Part shown: positions 8,335 to 16,829 of the stretch, in pieces
Numbering within the stretch: position 1 is the first letter of the stretch
How the letters are laid out: each line of letters starts with the position of its first letter
NCBI RefSeq assembly: GCF_001425235.1
Contig: NZ_LMEA01000012.1
Location: 193,752 to 257,751 of the forward strand
Direction: 5' to 3'
Length of the DNA stretch: 64,000 bases
Source: Devosia sp. Root413D1
GTDB lineage: Bacteria; Pseudomonadota; Alphaproteobacteria; Rhizobiales; Devosiaceae
The notes under the pieces: model-generated
Seen by the model: the letters and a program-made list of their open reading frames with translations, nothing else
Databases searched by the model: none
Told to the model about the DNA's origin: nothing
Program-made: the position numbers and the translations under genes

Positions 8335-9145
8335 CGCGTTGCACTCCCAAGCTGATAGTCTTACCGACGGTGCCGGCGTTCAGGCGATCGGCGATATCGC
8401 TGACCGAATGCACCGCTGCTCCACCCCATGTGGTGATTATGTCGCCAACAAGGAAGCCCCCATTGGCAGCCGGGCTCGCCGGCTCGAGACCGACGACGAT
8501 GGCGCCGCCAGCCGCTGCGAGTGGATGGAGGCTGACGCCGAGCCAGCCGCGCGGGATATAGCCCTTCTCGCTGAGCGTCGCCACCGAGCGGGCGATGGTC
8601 GAAGCCGGAATGGCGATGGTGCGGCGGCGAGCCCCGGTAACGGCCATGCCGATCAGGCTGCCATCGGGCGCCACCACTGCGCCGCCTTCACTGCGCGGCG
8701 ACAGCCGAAGCCCGAGCGTGATGCGCGCATCGATCTCGCCGCCGCGCATGCTGCGCCAGGCAGAGCCGACCTCGGTGACCGAGGCGAGGCCCGACAACAC
8801 CGAGTCCTCACCGCGACCGACCAGCACAGCCAACGAGCCCGGCGCCGGCGGGGCGGCGTGGGTCCAGTCGGCAAACTCCGGGGTATCGAGCTTAAGCAGC
8901 GCCACGTCGGTGCTGGGATCGCGGCCGATGATCTGGGCGGTGGCGAGCTTGCCATCGGCGCCGAGCGCGGCGATTTCGTCGTCGCCCTCCAGCACCTCAT
9001 CGGCGGTGATGGCAAGGCCGGTGCGCCAGATGAAACCCGAGAGTTCGCGGCCATCACGGCCCTGCAGAGCGATGATGCGGGGGGCGACGCTGGCGGTGAG
9101 CGCCGCAACGGAAGCGGAAAGCGCCTGGAGTTCGGGGAAGGACAT
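8282..9145 (-). CDS. HtrA-like trypsin/PDZ protein lacking catalytic His and Ser (probable pseudoprotease)
   Basis: The 287-residue protein (ATG 9145) has the S1C fold, a chymotrypsin-like domain (residues 15-185) and one PDZ domain (about 200-287, starting RGWLGVSLHPLA). Compared with HtrA, the usual TNxHV segment reads TADEV, putting Glu50 where the catalytic His should be. DPSTDVALLKL keeps the Asp (D80). The GNSGG active-site loop reads RSEGGAV, putting Glu153 at the serine position. It should therefore bind but not cleave peptides. No signal peptide, so cytoplasmic. It is divergent from an intact paralogue (9284-10240) and overlaps the LuxR gene downstream. The residue replacements are seen directly; loss of activity is inferred. 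Confidence 0.85.
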   Translation of the reverse strand: MSFPELQALSASVAALTASVAPRIIALQGRDGRELSGFIWRTGLAITADEVLEGDDEIAALGADGKLATAQIIGRDPSTDVALLKLDTPEFADWTHAAPPAPGSLAVLVGRGEDSVLSGLASVTEVGSAWRSMRGGEIDARITLGLRLSPRSEGGAVVAPDGSLIGMAVTGARRRTIAIPASTIARSVATLSEKGYIPRGWLGVSLHPLAAAGGAIVVGLEPASPAANGGFLVGDIITTWGGAAVHSVSDIADRLNAGTVGKTISLGVQRGGSALELEITIGERPRS

Positions 9146-9283
9146 GTGAGTGGCCTGGTTGCGGATGCTGGCGAAAACTTGCTCCCGGACCCGGCACCTC
9201 GAAAGCTCCCCATATGGGCAGGATCGCGGGCGGCGACCGCGAAACCCACATTTCTCGCTACACGAAACTGCCGGAGCATCCCA

Positions 9284-10240
9284 ATGGCTCAGCCCTTGCC
9301 CTTCCCCACCGACCAACGTCTGCTCGATGTCTATTCGCTCACCGTTTCCGACGTCGCCGAGACCGTCGGGCCGGCCGTCGGCATGGTGACGACCGACGGC
9401 AAGGGCCACGGCTCGGGCGTGGTGCTGTCGCAGGATGGGCTGGTGGTCACCAACTCGCACGTTGTCGGCAGCCACAAGGACGTGCACCTGGCGCTGCCTG
9501 ACGGGCAGCGGCTGGCCGGGCGGGTGCTCGGCGCCGATCCCGACACAGATCTCGCCATCCTCAAGGTCGATGGCAGTGCGCTGCCGATCGCTTCGCTGGG
9601 CGACAGCAGCGAGCTGAAGCGCGGCCATATCGCCATCGCCATCGGCAACCCGCTGGGGTTCGAGTCGACGGTTACCGCCGGCGTCATCTCGGCGCTCGGG
9701 CGGAGCCTCCGCTCGCCTTCCGGGCGGCCGATCGAGGACGTGATCCAGACCGATGCGGCGCTCAATCCGGGGAACTCGGGCGGCGCGCTGGTCTCGAGCC
9801 TCGGCGAGGTGGTGGGGATCAGCACGGCGATGATATCAGGGGCGCAGGGCATCTGCTTTGCGGTGGCCAGCAACACGGTGAAGCTGGTGCTGGGCGAAGT
9901 ACTGCAGCATGGCGGAGTACGGCGCGCCTATCTTGGCGTCGCGGCCGACACGGTGAACCTGCCGCGGCGGGTGGCCGATGCTGCCCATGTCGGCACGCAG
10001 ACGGCGGCGGTACTGCACTCGATCGTCGCGGATGGCCCGGCGGCGCGGGCCGGCGTGCGTGAAGGCGATGTGCTCTTGAGCCTCGACGGTCGTCCGGTGG
10101 AAGGCCCCGGTCCGCTGCTACGGATGCTCACCGCCGACGCCATCGGCCGGCGCGTCCGGCTGCAGCTGTTGCGGCAGGGCCGGCTGCTGGAACTGGATGT
10201 GGTGCTGACGCAGCGGCCGAGCGGGCCGGAGGGACGCTGA
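9284..10240 (+). CDS. HtrA-type S1C serine protease with PDZ domain, apparently cytoplasmic
   Basis: The 318-residue protein starts at ATG 9284 (GGAG at 9273-9276). The catalytic triad is intact: His in VVTNSHVVGS, Asp in DPDTDLAILKV, Ser in NPGNSGGALV. A C-terminal PDZ domain follows (RRAYLGVAADTVN to the end). The N terminus, MAQPLPFPTDQRLLDVYSLT, has no signal peptide or membrane anchor, unlike periplasmic DegP/DegS, so it is predicted to work in the cytoplasm. It is divergently transcribed from the catalytically dead paralogue, sharing a 138-base intergenic region, which suggests that the pair and the LuxR gene form one functional unit. Substrates are unknown. Confidence 0.9.
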   Translation: MAQPLPFPTDQRLLDVYSLTVSDVAETVGPAVGMVTTDGKGHGSGVVLSQDGLVVTNSHVVGSHKDVHLALPDGQRLAGRVLGADPDTDLAILKVDGSALPIASLGDSSELKRGHIAIAIGNPLGFESTVTAGVISALGRSLRSPSGRPIEDVIQTDAALNPGNSGGALVSSLGEVVGISTAMISGAQGICFAVASNTVKLVLGEVLQHGGVRRAYLGVAADTVNLPRRVADAAHVGTQTAAVLHSIVADGPAARAGVREGDVLLSLDGRPVEGPGPLLRMLTADAIGRRVRLQLLRQGRLLELDVVLTQRPSGPEGR

Positions 10241-10261
10241 GTTCCGAGCGTGTTGCCCACC

Positions 10262-10406
10262 CGCCACCCTTGATCCCTCCCCACAAGGGGGAGGAAGCCC
10301 CTCACACCGACATCTCGGTTCCATCGTCTCCCTCCCCCTTGTGGGAGGGCAGCAAAGCTTGTGAGCGAAGCGAACTAGCGCCGCTGGGGGTGGGGGTGCC
10401 CCACAC
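10262..10406. repeat. C/G-rich intergenic inverted repeat (family 2, copy 2)
   Basis: Two self-complementary blocks, CCCTCCCCACAAGGGGGAGG near 10274 and CTCCCTCCCCCTTGTGGGAGG near 10328 (long arms), flank a spacer containing CCTCACACC and CATCTCGGT. The same spacer words occur in the copy at 48541-48626, which defines a subfamily. It occupies the gap between the HtrA-type gene and the cupin gene. Confidence 0.75.
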
Positions 10407-10487
10407 ACCGGCGCGCGTAGCCCCACCACCGTCTTGCTGCTGTGACGCCCGTTCACTACGGTGCCGCTGATTGGCGGAGGACATGTC

Positions 10488-10862
10488 ATGGCGGCTGAGT
10501 GCAAGGTGATCCGGGGCGGCGAAGGCTTCCGCGGCAAGCAGGGGCTCGACTATTTCGCCGGTGTTTCGGCGCAGTCGGCCGGCGCGAAAGGGATCTGTAT
10601 GCACATGGCGGTGATCCCGCCCGGCGCCCAGGCCAAGCCGCATTATCACGAGGCGCACGAAACGGCGATCTTCCAGATCGAGGGCTCGACCTCGTTCCGG
10701 CATGGACCGAACCTCGAGTTCACCGATGTCGTGAACGAAGGCGACTATGTCTACATCCCCGCCGGCGTGCCGCATCAGCCGTTCAACCCGACCACCAGGA
10801 TGGCACGGGCCATCATCGCCCGAACCGACCCCAACGAGCAGGAGAGCGTGGTGCTGATCTAG
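10488..10862 (+). CDS. Single-domain cupin protein
   Basis: The 124-residue protein begins at ATG 10488, preceded by GGCGGAGG seven bases upstream. It is one cupin barrel: HYHEAHETAIFQIEG is the first metal-binding motif (two His and a Glu), and GDYVYIPAGVPHQPFNPT is the second motif with the third His. Such proteins bind a divalent metal and act as small-molecule dioxygenases, isomerases or sugar-binding sensors; the function cannot be chosen from sequence. A longer reading frame starting at 10461 is possible but lacks a ribosome-binding site. The next gene on the same strand is a TIM-barrel protein 87 bases downstream, and the two may be co-transcribed. Confidence 0.85.
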   Translation: MAAECKVIRGGEGFRGKQGLDYFAGVSAQSAGAKGICMHMAVIPPGAQAKPHYHEAHETAIFQIEGSTSFRHGPNLEFTDVVNEGDYVYIPAGVPHQPFNPTTRMARAIIARTDPNEQESVVLI

Positions 10863-10928
10863 CTCCCGCTGTTTGCCATTTTCCTCGTACCCCGCGCAGC
10901 CTGTTTGTCGCGCAATCGACTTTCCTGA

Positions 10929-11783
<855 letters not shown>

Positions 11784-11856
11784 TCGACACCCAACTTGCC
11801 TCAGCCATAATGGTGCGCAAGCTGAGCAAGTAATCAGCTCTGGTGGGCGGCCTTCC

Positions 11857-11962
11857 TAGATCGCTTCACCGTCTAAAGTAGACGTCGAAACGCTCTAGGT
11901 TCTTGATTTGTCGCGCTTTCGAACCGGAAAAGTCTCACAACTTTTCCTGAAAGCGCTCCAGA
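11857..11962. repeat. Two-hairpin intergenic repeat (family 1, copy A)
   Basis: The second hairpin has outer arms GCGCTTTC (11913-11920) and GAAAGCGC (11949-11956), inner arms GGAAAAGT and ACTTTTCC, and a loop CTCACA. It is preceded by the box TTGATTTG and a weaker first hairpin. The element runs into the 5' region of the L,D-transpeptidase gene, and its in-frame TTG codon creates a spurious N-terminal extension if taken as start. Confidence 0.85.
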
Positions 11963-11973
11963 GGGCAAGTTCC

Positions 11974-12669
11974 GTGCAGGCAAAAACGATCGGCAATAAC
12001 GGCCCGTCGCGGCGGGCCTTTCTCTTGGGTGCAGCGAGTTTCGGCGGGTTGGCGCTGACCGGTTGCTCGACCACCATCGGCAATCGGCAGGTGACGGTCC
12101 CCAACCTGCTGCCGGCGATTATCTCGCCCTATTACCTGCAGATCTACGGTGCGATGCCGGAGGAAAAATTCCCGGTGCCGGCCGTCGACCTCAATAAGGT
12201 CGACCAGCGCTACCTGAGGACCGAGGTGGACGATCCCACTGGCGAGAAGCCCGGCACCATCGTGGTCGAGACTTCGGCGCGCTTTCTCTACCTGGTGCAG
12301 GACAATGGCACTGCCATCCGCTACGGCGTGGGCATCGGGCGCGACGGCTTCACCTGGTCGGGGCGCGGCAGTATCGGGCGCAAGGCGCAATGGCCGACCT
12401 GGTATCCGCCGGCCTCGATGATGGAGCGGCAGCCCGAAACGCGCGAGTTCGCAGGCGGCATGCCCGGCGGCATGAACAATCCGCTGGGTGCACGGGCGAT
12501 GTACATCTACCGCAACGGCGTCGACACCATCTACCGGATCCACGGGACGCGCGAGTACTGGAGCATCGGCAAGGCGGTGTCGTCGGGCTGCGTGCGGCTG
12601 ATCAACCAGGACGTGATCGACCTCTACTCACGCGTGTCGGTGGGGACACCGATCATTGTGCGCGGCTGA
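11974..12669 (+). CDS. L,D-transpeptidase (YkuD domain) lipoprotein with twin-arginine-like signal
   Basis: L,D-transpeptidases cross-link peptidoglycan (3-3 links) or attach proteins to it in the periplasm. I place the start at GTG 11974 (GAGGG nine bases upstream), giving 231 residues. The signal region SRRAFLLGAASFGGLALTGC contains a paired Arg and a lipobox LTGC, suggesting Tat export and lipidation. The YkuD catalytic region is SIGKAVSSGCVRLINQDVID, with Cys in SSGCVR and a His in YRIHGTREYW. The earlier in-frame TTG at 11908 lies inside a repeat element and is rejected. Family assignment is certain; the start and the Tat route are inference. Confidence 0.92.
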   Translation: MQAKTIGNNGPSRRAFLLGAASFGGLALTGCSTTIGNRQVTVPNLLPAIISPYYLQIYGAMPEEKFPVPAVDLNKVDQRYLRTEVDDPTGEKPGTIVVETSARFLYLVQDNGTAIRYGVGIGRDGFTWSGRGSIGRKAQWPTWYPPASMMERQPETREFAGGMPGGMNNPLGARAMYIYRNGVDTIYRIHGTREYWSIGKAVSSGCVRLINQDVIDLYSRVSVGTPIIVRG

Positions 12670-12891
12670 TCAGTTCTGCTTGCGGATTGTCGCCTTGGGC
12701 ACCGGGCAGTTCATCTTGCCGGTGAAGGGATCGAGGGTGCAGGTCGGCCAGATGTGGCAATTCAGCTTCTTGGTGAACGGGTCGAGCGTGCAGTTCGGGG
12801 GAATGCTGTCGCCGTTGTTGCGCTCGGCAAAGGCGGGCGCGGCGCCAAGGGCAGTGACGAGAACGGCGGAAAGCAGAGCAATGCGGAGCAT
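12670..12891 (-). CDS. Small secreted protein with a duplicated Cys-containing motif
   Basis: The 73-residue product has a signal peptide (MLRIALLSAVLVTALGAAPAFA) followed by a mature part of about 51 residues. That part holds two copies of CTLDPFTxKxNC (CTLDPFTKKLNC and CTLDPFTGKMNC) separated by HIWPT. Four cysteines in two repeat units suggest disulfide-linked or metal-binding loops in the periplasm. I recognise no named family. The stop codon directly abuts the L,D-transpeptidase stop on the opposite strand (convergent, no gap). Confidence 0.75.
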   Translation of the reverse strand: MLRIALLSAVLVTALGAAPAFAERNNGDSIPPNCTLDPFTKKLNCHIWPTCTLDPFTGKMNCPVPKATIRKQN

Positions 12892-13025
12892 GGTCTTGGT
12901 CCTCTCGGCTGATTCTATGGCTCCGACCGTGCGCCGGGCCGACTGAACGAGCGCTGAGGAGCGCGTTCAGGGAACCAAAACCTGAGGGACACACTTGTTC
13001 GATCGCCATTAGGAGGGGAGATGCG

Positions 13026-13298
13026 ATGAGTGCCGACGTGAGACGAACGCCCAAGGTGGCGCGAGTGGATCAGCTGATCGACGAAAACGGCCAGCCGATC
13101 TCGCTGCCGGAGAATTCTACCCTCAGGGTGACGCGCGATGTCGAGGAGAGCATCGGCGGCACGGGGCCGACCAACTGGTGGAAACGCGGACTGATCGGCT
13201 TGGGGATCGTGGCGGTGATCCTCCTCGGCTTCCAACTGCTCGCCAGCACCACCCGCTCGCCGGCCACCGCGCCAGCGGCCACGACCACCGGGCAATGA
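13026..13298 (+). CDS. Small single-pass membrane protein of unknown function
   Basis: The 90-residue protein has a soluble N-terminal part (residues 1-50), one transmembrane helix (about 53-70, GLIGLGIVAVILLGFQLLA) and a short Ala/Thr/Pro-rich tail. A very strong Shine-Dalgarno, AGGAGGGGAG at 13012-13021, lies four bases from the ATG, pointing to high expression. No family recognised. It is isolated: a divergent small secreted protein gene upstream and a convergent OmpA-type gene downstream. Confidence 0.7.
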   Translation: MSADVRRTPKVARVDQLIDENGQPISLPENSTLRVTRDVEESIGGTGPTNWWKRGLIGLGIVAVILLGFQLLASTTRSPATAPAATTTGQ

Positions 13299-13324
13299 AA
13301 AAGGCCCGGGAGATGCCCGGGCCT
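13298..13324 (-). terminator. Intrinsic terminator of the OmpA-type gene
   Basis: A 9-bp perfect stem (AGGCCCGGG 13302-13310 with CCCGGGCCT 13316-13324, loop AGATG) is followed on the minus strand by five T residues (13302-13298). It lies 20 bases beyond the stop of the OmpA-family gene. Confidence 0.85.
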
Positions 13325-13344
13325 CGATCTCGATGTCGCCGAAC

Positions 13345-14010
13345 TCAGCCCTGGATGGGCGAGAGCTGGATTTCGACGCGGCGGTTCTGCGCGCGGCCCG
13401 ACTCGGTGCCGTTGGAGGCGATCGGATCCTCCTCGCCCTTGCCGGTGATGTAGAAGCGGCGCTGGTCGACGCCCTGGCTGGCGAGGATGGTCGCCACGGC
13501 CGTGGCGCGCTTCTGGCTCAGCTCCAGGTTGTAGCTGTCCGAGCCCTGGGAGTCGGTGTGGCCATAGACGTCGATGACGGTCTTGTTGAACTTCTTCAGC
13601 ACCAGGCCCACCGAGATCAGCGTCTCGCTGAACTTGGGCTGCACCGTCGCCGAGTCGGTGGAGAAGGTGATGTTGGACGGCATGTTGAGGATGATCTGCT
13701 GGCCGACGCGGGTCACCGAAACCCCGGTGCCCTGCAACTGGGCGCGCAGCTCGGCCTCCTGCTGGTCCATATAGCTGCCGATGGCCGCCCCGGTGAGGCC
13801 GCCGACGCCGGCGCCGATCAGCGCCGCGACCCGCGGGTCAGCGCCGGTCGCCGCGCCGATGATGCCACCGACCACGGCGCCGCCGCCCGCACCGAGCAGC
13901 GCGCCGCCGGTGGTGTTGGAGAGCTGGCTCTGGCCGGTATAGGGATTGATCGAAGTACAGGCGCTCAGCGACAGGGCCGCGAGGCCGGCGATCAGTATCT
14001 TGGATTTCAT
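13345..14010 (-). CDS. OmpA-family lipoprotein with glycine-zipper domain (YiaD-like)
   Basis: From ATG 14010 the 221-residue protein has a lipoprotein signal (MKSKILIAGLAALSLSACTS, lipobox LSAC). A glycine-zipper segment follows (GGALLGAGGGAVVGGIIGAA and GVGGLTGAAIGSYMDQQ, residues 35-82). The C-terminal OmpA domain (about 105-215) carries the peptidoglycan-binding signature VIDVYGHTDSQGSDSYNLEL and ends SGRAQNRRVEIQLSP. It should be anchored in the outer membrane and bind the cell wall. A longer ORF reaches 14061 but contains no signal before this Met. An intrinsic terminator follows at 13298-13324. Confidence 0.93.
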   Translation of the reverse strand: MKSKILIAGLAALSLSACTSINPYTGQSQLSNTTGGALLGAGGGAVVGGIIGAATGADPRVAALIGAGVGGLTGAAIGSYMDQQEAELRAQLQGTGVSVTRVGQQIILNMPSNITFSTDSATVQPKFSETLISVGLVLKKFNKTVIDVYGHTDSQGSDSYNLELSQKRATAVATILASQGVDQRRFYITGKGEEDPIASNGTESGRAQNRRVEIQLSPIQG

Positions 14011-14138
14011 CGAGTCCCCCGTAGGTGTGGCGCACGTTCTCGCCACCGATTGCGGCAGCAAGGTGTCGCCTCGCCGCCTTTGCCCGCGGCGAGACTAGAT
14101 CATGAACGCCCCTTGTTGAAGCAGTCGTTTGCGGCCGA

Positions 14139-14909
14139 TCAGCCGTGCGCCCAGCCGCCATCGACGATGAAATCCTGAGCGGAGATCATCTTGGAATCGT
14201 CGGCCGCGAGGAACAGCACCATGCGGGCGATATCCTCGGGGTAGAGCCGCCCCTTCAGCGCCTGCTGCTGGTCGAGCGAGGCCATCGCCTCGGGAGTGGC
14301 CCAGAGCGAGAGCTGCCGCTCGGTCATGATCCAGCCCGGCACCAGGGTGTTCACGCGCACGCCATGCTGGCCATACTCCTTGGCCATCGAGCGCGACATG
14401 CCATGCATGGCGGCCTTGGCGGCGGTGTAGACGGTGAGTTGCGCCGAGAGCGTCATCCAGCTGACCGAGCCGAAATTGATGATCGAACCGCGGTTGGCGG
14501 CGACCATTCCCGGGGCCACCGCCTGCGCGGCGAAGAAGGCGTGCTTCAGGTTGACGGCGATACGCTTGTCCCAATCCTCGGGGCTGACCTCGGCGATATC
14601 GTGCCGGTGGTCGTTCGCCGCGTTGTTGACCAGCGCCAGGGTCGGGCCGTGTGCCGCCTCGAAACCCTTGATGGCCGCCTGGTAGGCAGCAATGTCGGTG
14701 ACGTCGCAGCGGGTGAAGCTCACCGTGCCGCCGGCTGCGTTCAGCTCGGCCGCCAGCTTGTCGCCCGCCTCGCCAGAGATATCGACGAAGCCGACTTTGC
14801 TGCCCTGCGCCGCGAAGGCGCGGACCATGCCCTCGCCGATACCCGAAGCGCCGCCGGAGATGATCACCGGCATGCCCTTGAGACTGGGATAGATTGCATA
14901 TTCAGACAC
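14139..14909 (-). CDS. Short-chain dehydrogenase/reductase (SDR)
   Basis: The 256-residue protein is a classical SDR: the NAD(P)-binding motif GGASGIGEGMVRAFAAQG near residue 18, NNAANDHRHDI for the NNAG position, and a catalytic Ser (SVSWMTLSAQ) with YTAAKAAMHGM as the YxxxK motif. The C-terminal DFIVDGGWAHG end is typical. Asp in FVDISGEAGDK after the second strand suggests NAD rather than NADP preference. Substrate unknown; related enzymes oxidise sugars or polyols. It is monocistronic as far as visible. Confidence 0.92.
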   Translation of the reverse strand: MSEYAIYPSLKGMPVIISGGASGIGEGMVRAFAAQGSKVGFVDISGEAGDKLAAELNAAGGTVSFTRCDVTDIAAYQAAIKGFEAAHGPTLALVNNAANDHRHDIAEVSPEDWDKRIAVNLKHAFFAAQAVAPGMVAANRGSIINFGSVSWMTLSAQLTVYTAAKAAMHGMSRSMAKEYGQHGVRVNTLVPGWIMTERQLSLWATPEAMASLDQQQALKGRLYPEDIARMVLFLAADDSKMISAQDFIVDGGWAHG

Positions 14910-14985
14910 GGAAACCCCCGGGAAACAGTATTGGCGGGGGATTTAGCGCGCGGTTAGGCGCGCGACAAGGCGCGATCCGTACGCC

Positions 14986-15087
14986 GGTGCGTTTCACCGT
15001 TTCGATGAAACGGCGATACGCACCAGATCCTTGATTTGTCGCGCTTTCGAACCGGAAAAGTCTGCAACTTTTCCTGAAAGCGCTCCG
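14986..15087. repeat. Two-hairpin intergenic repeat (family 1, copy B)
   Basis: The first hairpin is GGTGCG...CGCACC (14986-15025); the second has outer arms GCGCTTTC (15041-15048) and GAAAGCGC (15076-15083), inner arms GGAAAAGT and ACTTTTCC, and loop CTGCA. It lies in the divergent region between the SDR gene and the interrupted nuclease gene. Confidence 0.87.
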
Positions 15088-15177
15088 GGTTACGCCAACC
15101 CACGATTTGTCACCGGGACGACATATCGGCTGGCTAGGGGAGGCGTTCCCCTCCTCGCTGACGAAGTGCCAACACCC

Positions 15178-16185
15178 ATGTCTCTCGATCTCGTCAAACC
15201 CGCCCAGATTGCCCTGCTGCAAGGGCCGCCGCAGGCCGAGCGCGACCGGCTGGATGCACTGGAGCGGACCGAGGCCAACCATGCCGAGGCCCTCGCCGGC
15301 CTCGCCTGCCTGCAGCGCGTCGAAGTGCCGGTCGCCGCGCGCAGCGAAGTGCTGGCGTTCCCGCTGACCGTCGCCGCCTGGAACCTCGAGCGCTGCTACA
15401 ATGTCGAGAAGTCCGCCGCGGTGCTGCAGCGCGAAGGCGCGGAACTGGTGCTGCTGTCGGAAGTCGACAACGGCATGGCACGCACCGGCCAGCGGCACAC
15501 CTCACGTGACATCGCGGTCGAACTCGGCATGAACTACGCCTTCGGGGTCGAATTCCTCGAATTGGAGCTCGGCGCCGAAGTGGAGCTCGAGTTCTGCTAA
15601 GACGATTTCAACCGCCATGGCTTTCACGGCAACGCGCTGCTGTCGAAGGCGGCGTTGCAGGCGCCGGTGATGATCCGGCTCGAGCCGCATGGGCACTGGT
15701 TCACGCCGGAAAGTCCGGCCCGCCGGGTGGGCACGCGCTGCGCCATCGCAACGGCGGTTGAGACGACCGAGGGGCCGCTCTATGCGGTGTCGGTGCATCT
15801 CGAGAACCGCGGCGATGCTGGATATCGCGAAGCACAGGTGAGGCGCCTGATCGACGCGATCGACGAACTCGCCGGCGCCGCGCCGGTGATCATCGGCGGC
15901 GACCTCAATACCGGGCTCGCCGATGGCGGCGACTTCGAGAAGGAAACCCTGTTCGCCCACGCCTATGGCCGCGGCTTCGAACGGCATGGTGGGCCGATCA
16001 GCCAGACCACGACGCGCCCGAGCCGGGTGAGCCGCAGCCCGCGTGGCACCTGGAAGCTCGACTGGTTCCTGACGCGCGGACTGCTGGTGGAGGACAGCCG
16101 CATCGTGCCATCGCTGGCCGAGGACGGCGAGGTGCTGTCGGACCACGACATGGTGGTGGCGAAGCTGGGTGGGTTCAGGGGCTGA
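15178..16185 (+). pseudogene. Endonuclease/exonuclease/phosphatase-family gene interrupted by an in-frame TAA
   Basis: From ATG 15178 the frame encodes an EEP-fold protein: AAWNLERCYNV (metal-site Asn), LLSEVDNGMARTGQRHTSRD (catalytic Glu), then a TAA at 15598-15600 after EVELEFC. Reading continues in the same frame without shift: FHGNALLSKA, VSVHLENRGDA (catalytic His), IIGGDLNTG (Asp/Asn) and VLSDHDMVV (final Asp-His). All catalytic segments of the family are therefore intact on either side of a single stop codon; the full length would be 335 codons. This could be a recent nonsense mutation (for example CAA or GAA to TAA), a sequencing error, or read-through. The downstream part alone (ATG 15655) would lack half the active site. 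Confidence 0.88.
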
Positions 16186-16208
16186 GTGGCCCTCGTCCCC
16201 ACTCACGG

Positions 16209-16604
16209 TCAATCGACGACCGCGATTGCATCGACCTCGATCAGATAGCCGGGTGATAGCGCAGCGACGCCGAGGACCGTATCTGCCGGCTTGTGATCGC
16301 CGAACAGTGCAACCCGCGCCTGCTCGATAATCGGCAGGCACGTGTCGCGCTCGTAGTTGACGACATAGATGTTGATCCTGGTGACCTGGTCGGTCCGAGC
16401 TCCGGCGGCAGAGAGGGCACGACCGAGATTGGCGAAAACCTGTCGTGCCTGGGTCGCCAGATCGCCGCGACCTACGAGCTTGCCATGGATATCCTCGGGC
16501 TCCTGCCCCGCGATGAACACCAACTTGCTGCCGGTGGCCACAACGACCTGGGTGTAGGTTTGTGGAACGGGGAGATCGCTGGGGTTGATGAGTTCAAGCG
16601 CCAT
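16209..16604 (-). CDS. RidA/YjgF family protein
   Basis: The 131-residue protein has the RidA fold: VFIAGQEPEDIHGKLVGRGD, LATQARQVFANLGRALSAAG and the C-terminal PGYLIEVDAIAVVD. Canonical RidA deaminates reactive enamine/imine intermediates using an Arg in a motif like ARSxVxV. Here the matching stretch reads PADTVLGVAAL, so that Arg appears to be absent and imine deaminase activity is doubtful. Related subgroups have other or unknown roles. It is convergent with the interrupted nuclease gene. Confidence 0.85.
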   Translation of the reverse strand: MALELINPSDLPVPQTYTQVVVATGSKLVFIAGQEPEDIHGKLVGRGDLATQARQVFANLGRALSAAGARTDQVTRINIYVVNYERDTCLPIIEQARVALFGDHKPADTVLGVAALSPGYLIEVDAIAVVD

Positions 16605-16707
16605 TGTTCAGCTATCCGATGGTGGGCGGCGAGGACGGGGTGCCGCCGAAGCGGGATGTGGTGGTGACGCGTGGCGGCGATCAACAGCCACAGCGACCGG
16701 CCGACAA

Positions 16708-16805
16708 CCACCGGCCGTCACCCCGACGAAAGCCGGAGCCCAGTGCTCAGGCCCATCCACCGGCACAACCGTGGGCCCCGCTTTCGCCGGGATGACGGCC
16801 GGTGG
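16708..16805. repeat. Inverted-repeat element with CCCGC/GCGGG core (family 3, copy 1)
   Basis: Perfect 13-bp terminal arms CCACCGGCCGTCA (16708-16720) and TGACGGCCGGTGG (16793-16805) enclose inner complementary blocks (CGAAAGCCGG, CCCCGCTTTCGCCGGG). A related element with different outer arms is at 40897-40995. Confidence 0.8.
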
Positions 16806-16829
16806 GTATCTGCGCTATCTCGCCTTGGC

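Noticed and set aside
8222-9283. N-terminal extension of the plus-strand HtrA-type gene.
   Set aside because: It reads antisense through the pseudoprotease gene; ATG 9284 with GGAG upstream matches the family start.
15655-16185. Downstream half of the EEP gene as an independent gene.
   Set aside because: It lacks the N-terminal metal-site motifs and has no ribosome-binding site; the frame is continuous with the upstream half across one stop codon.
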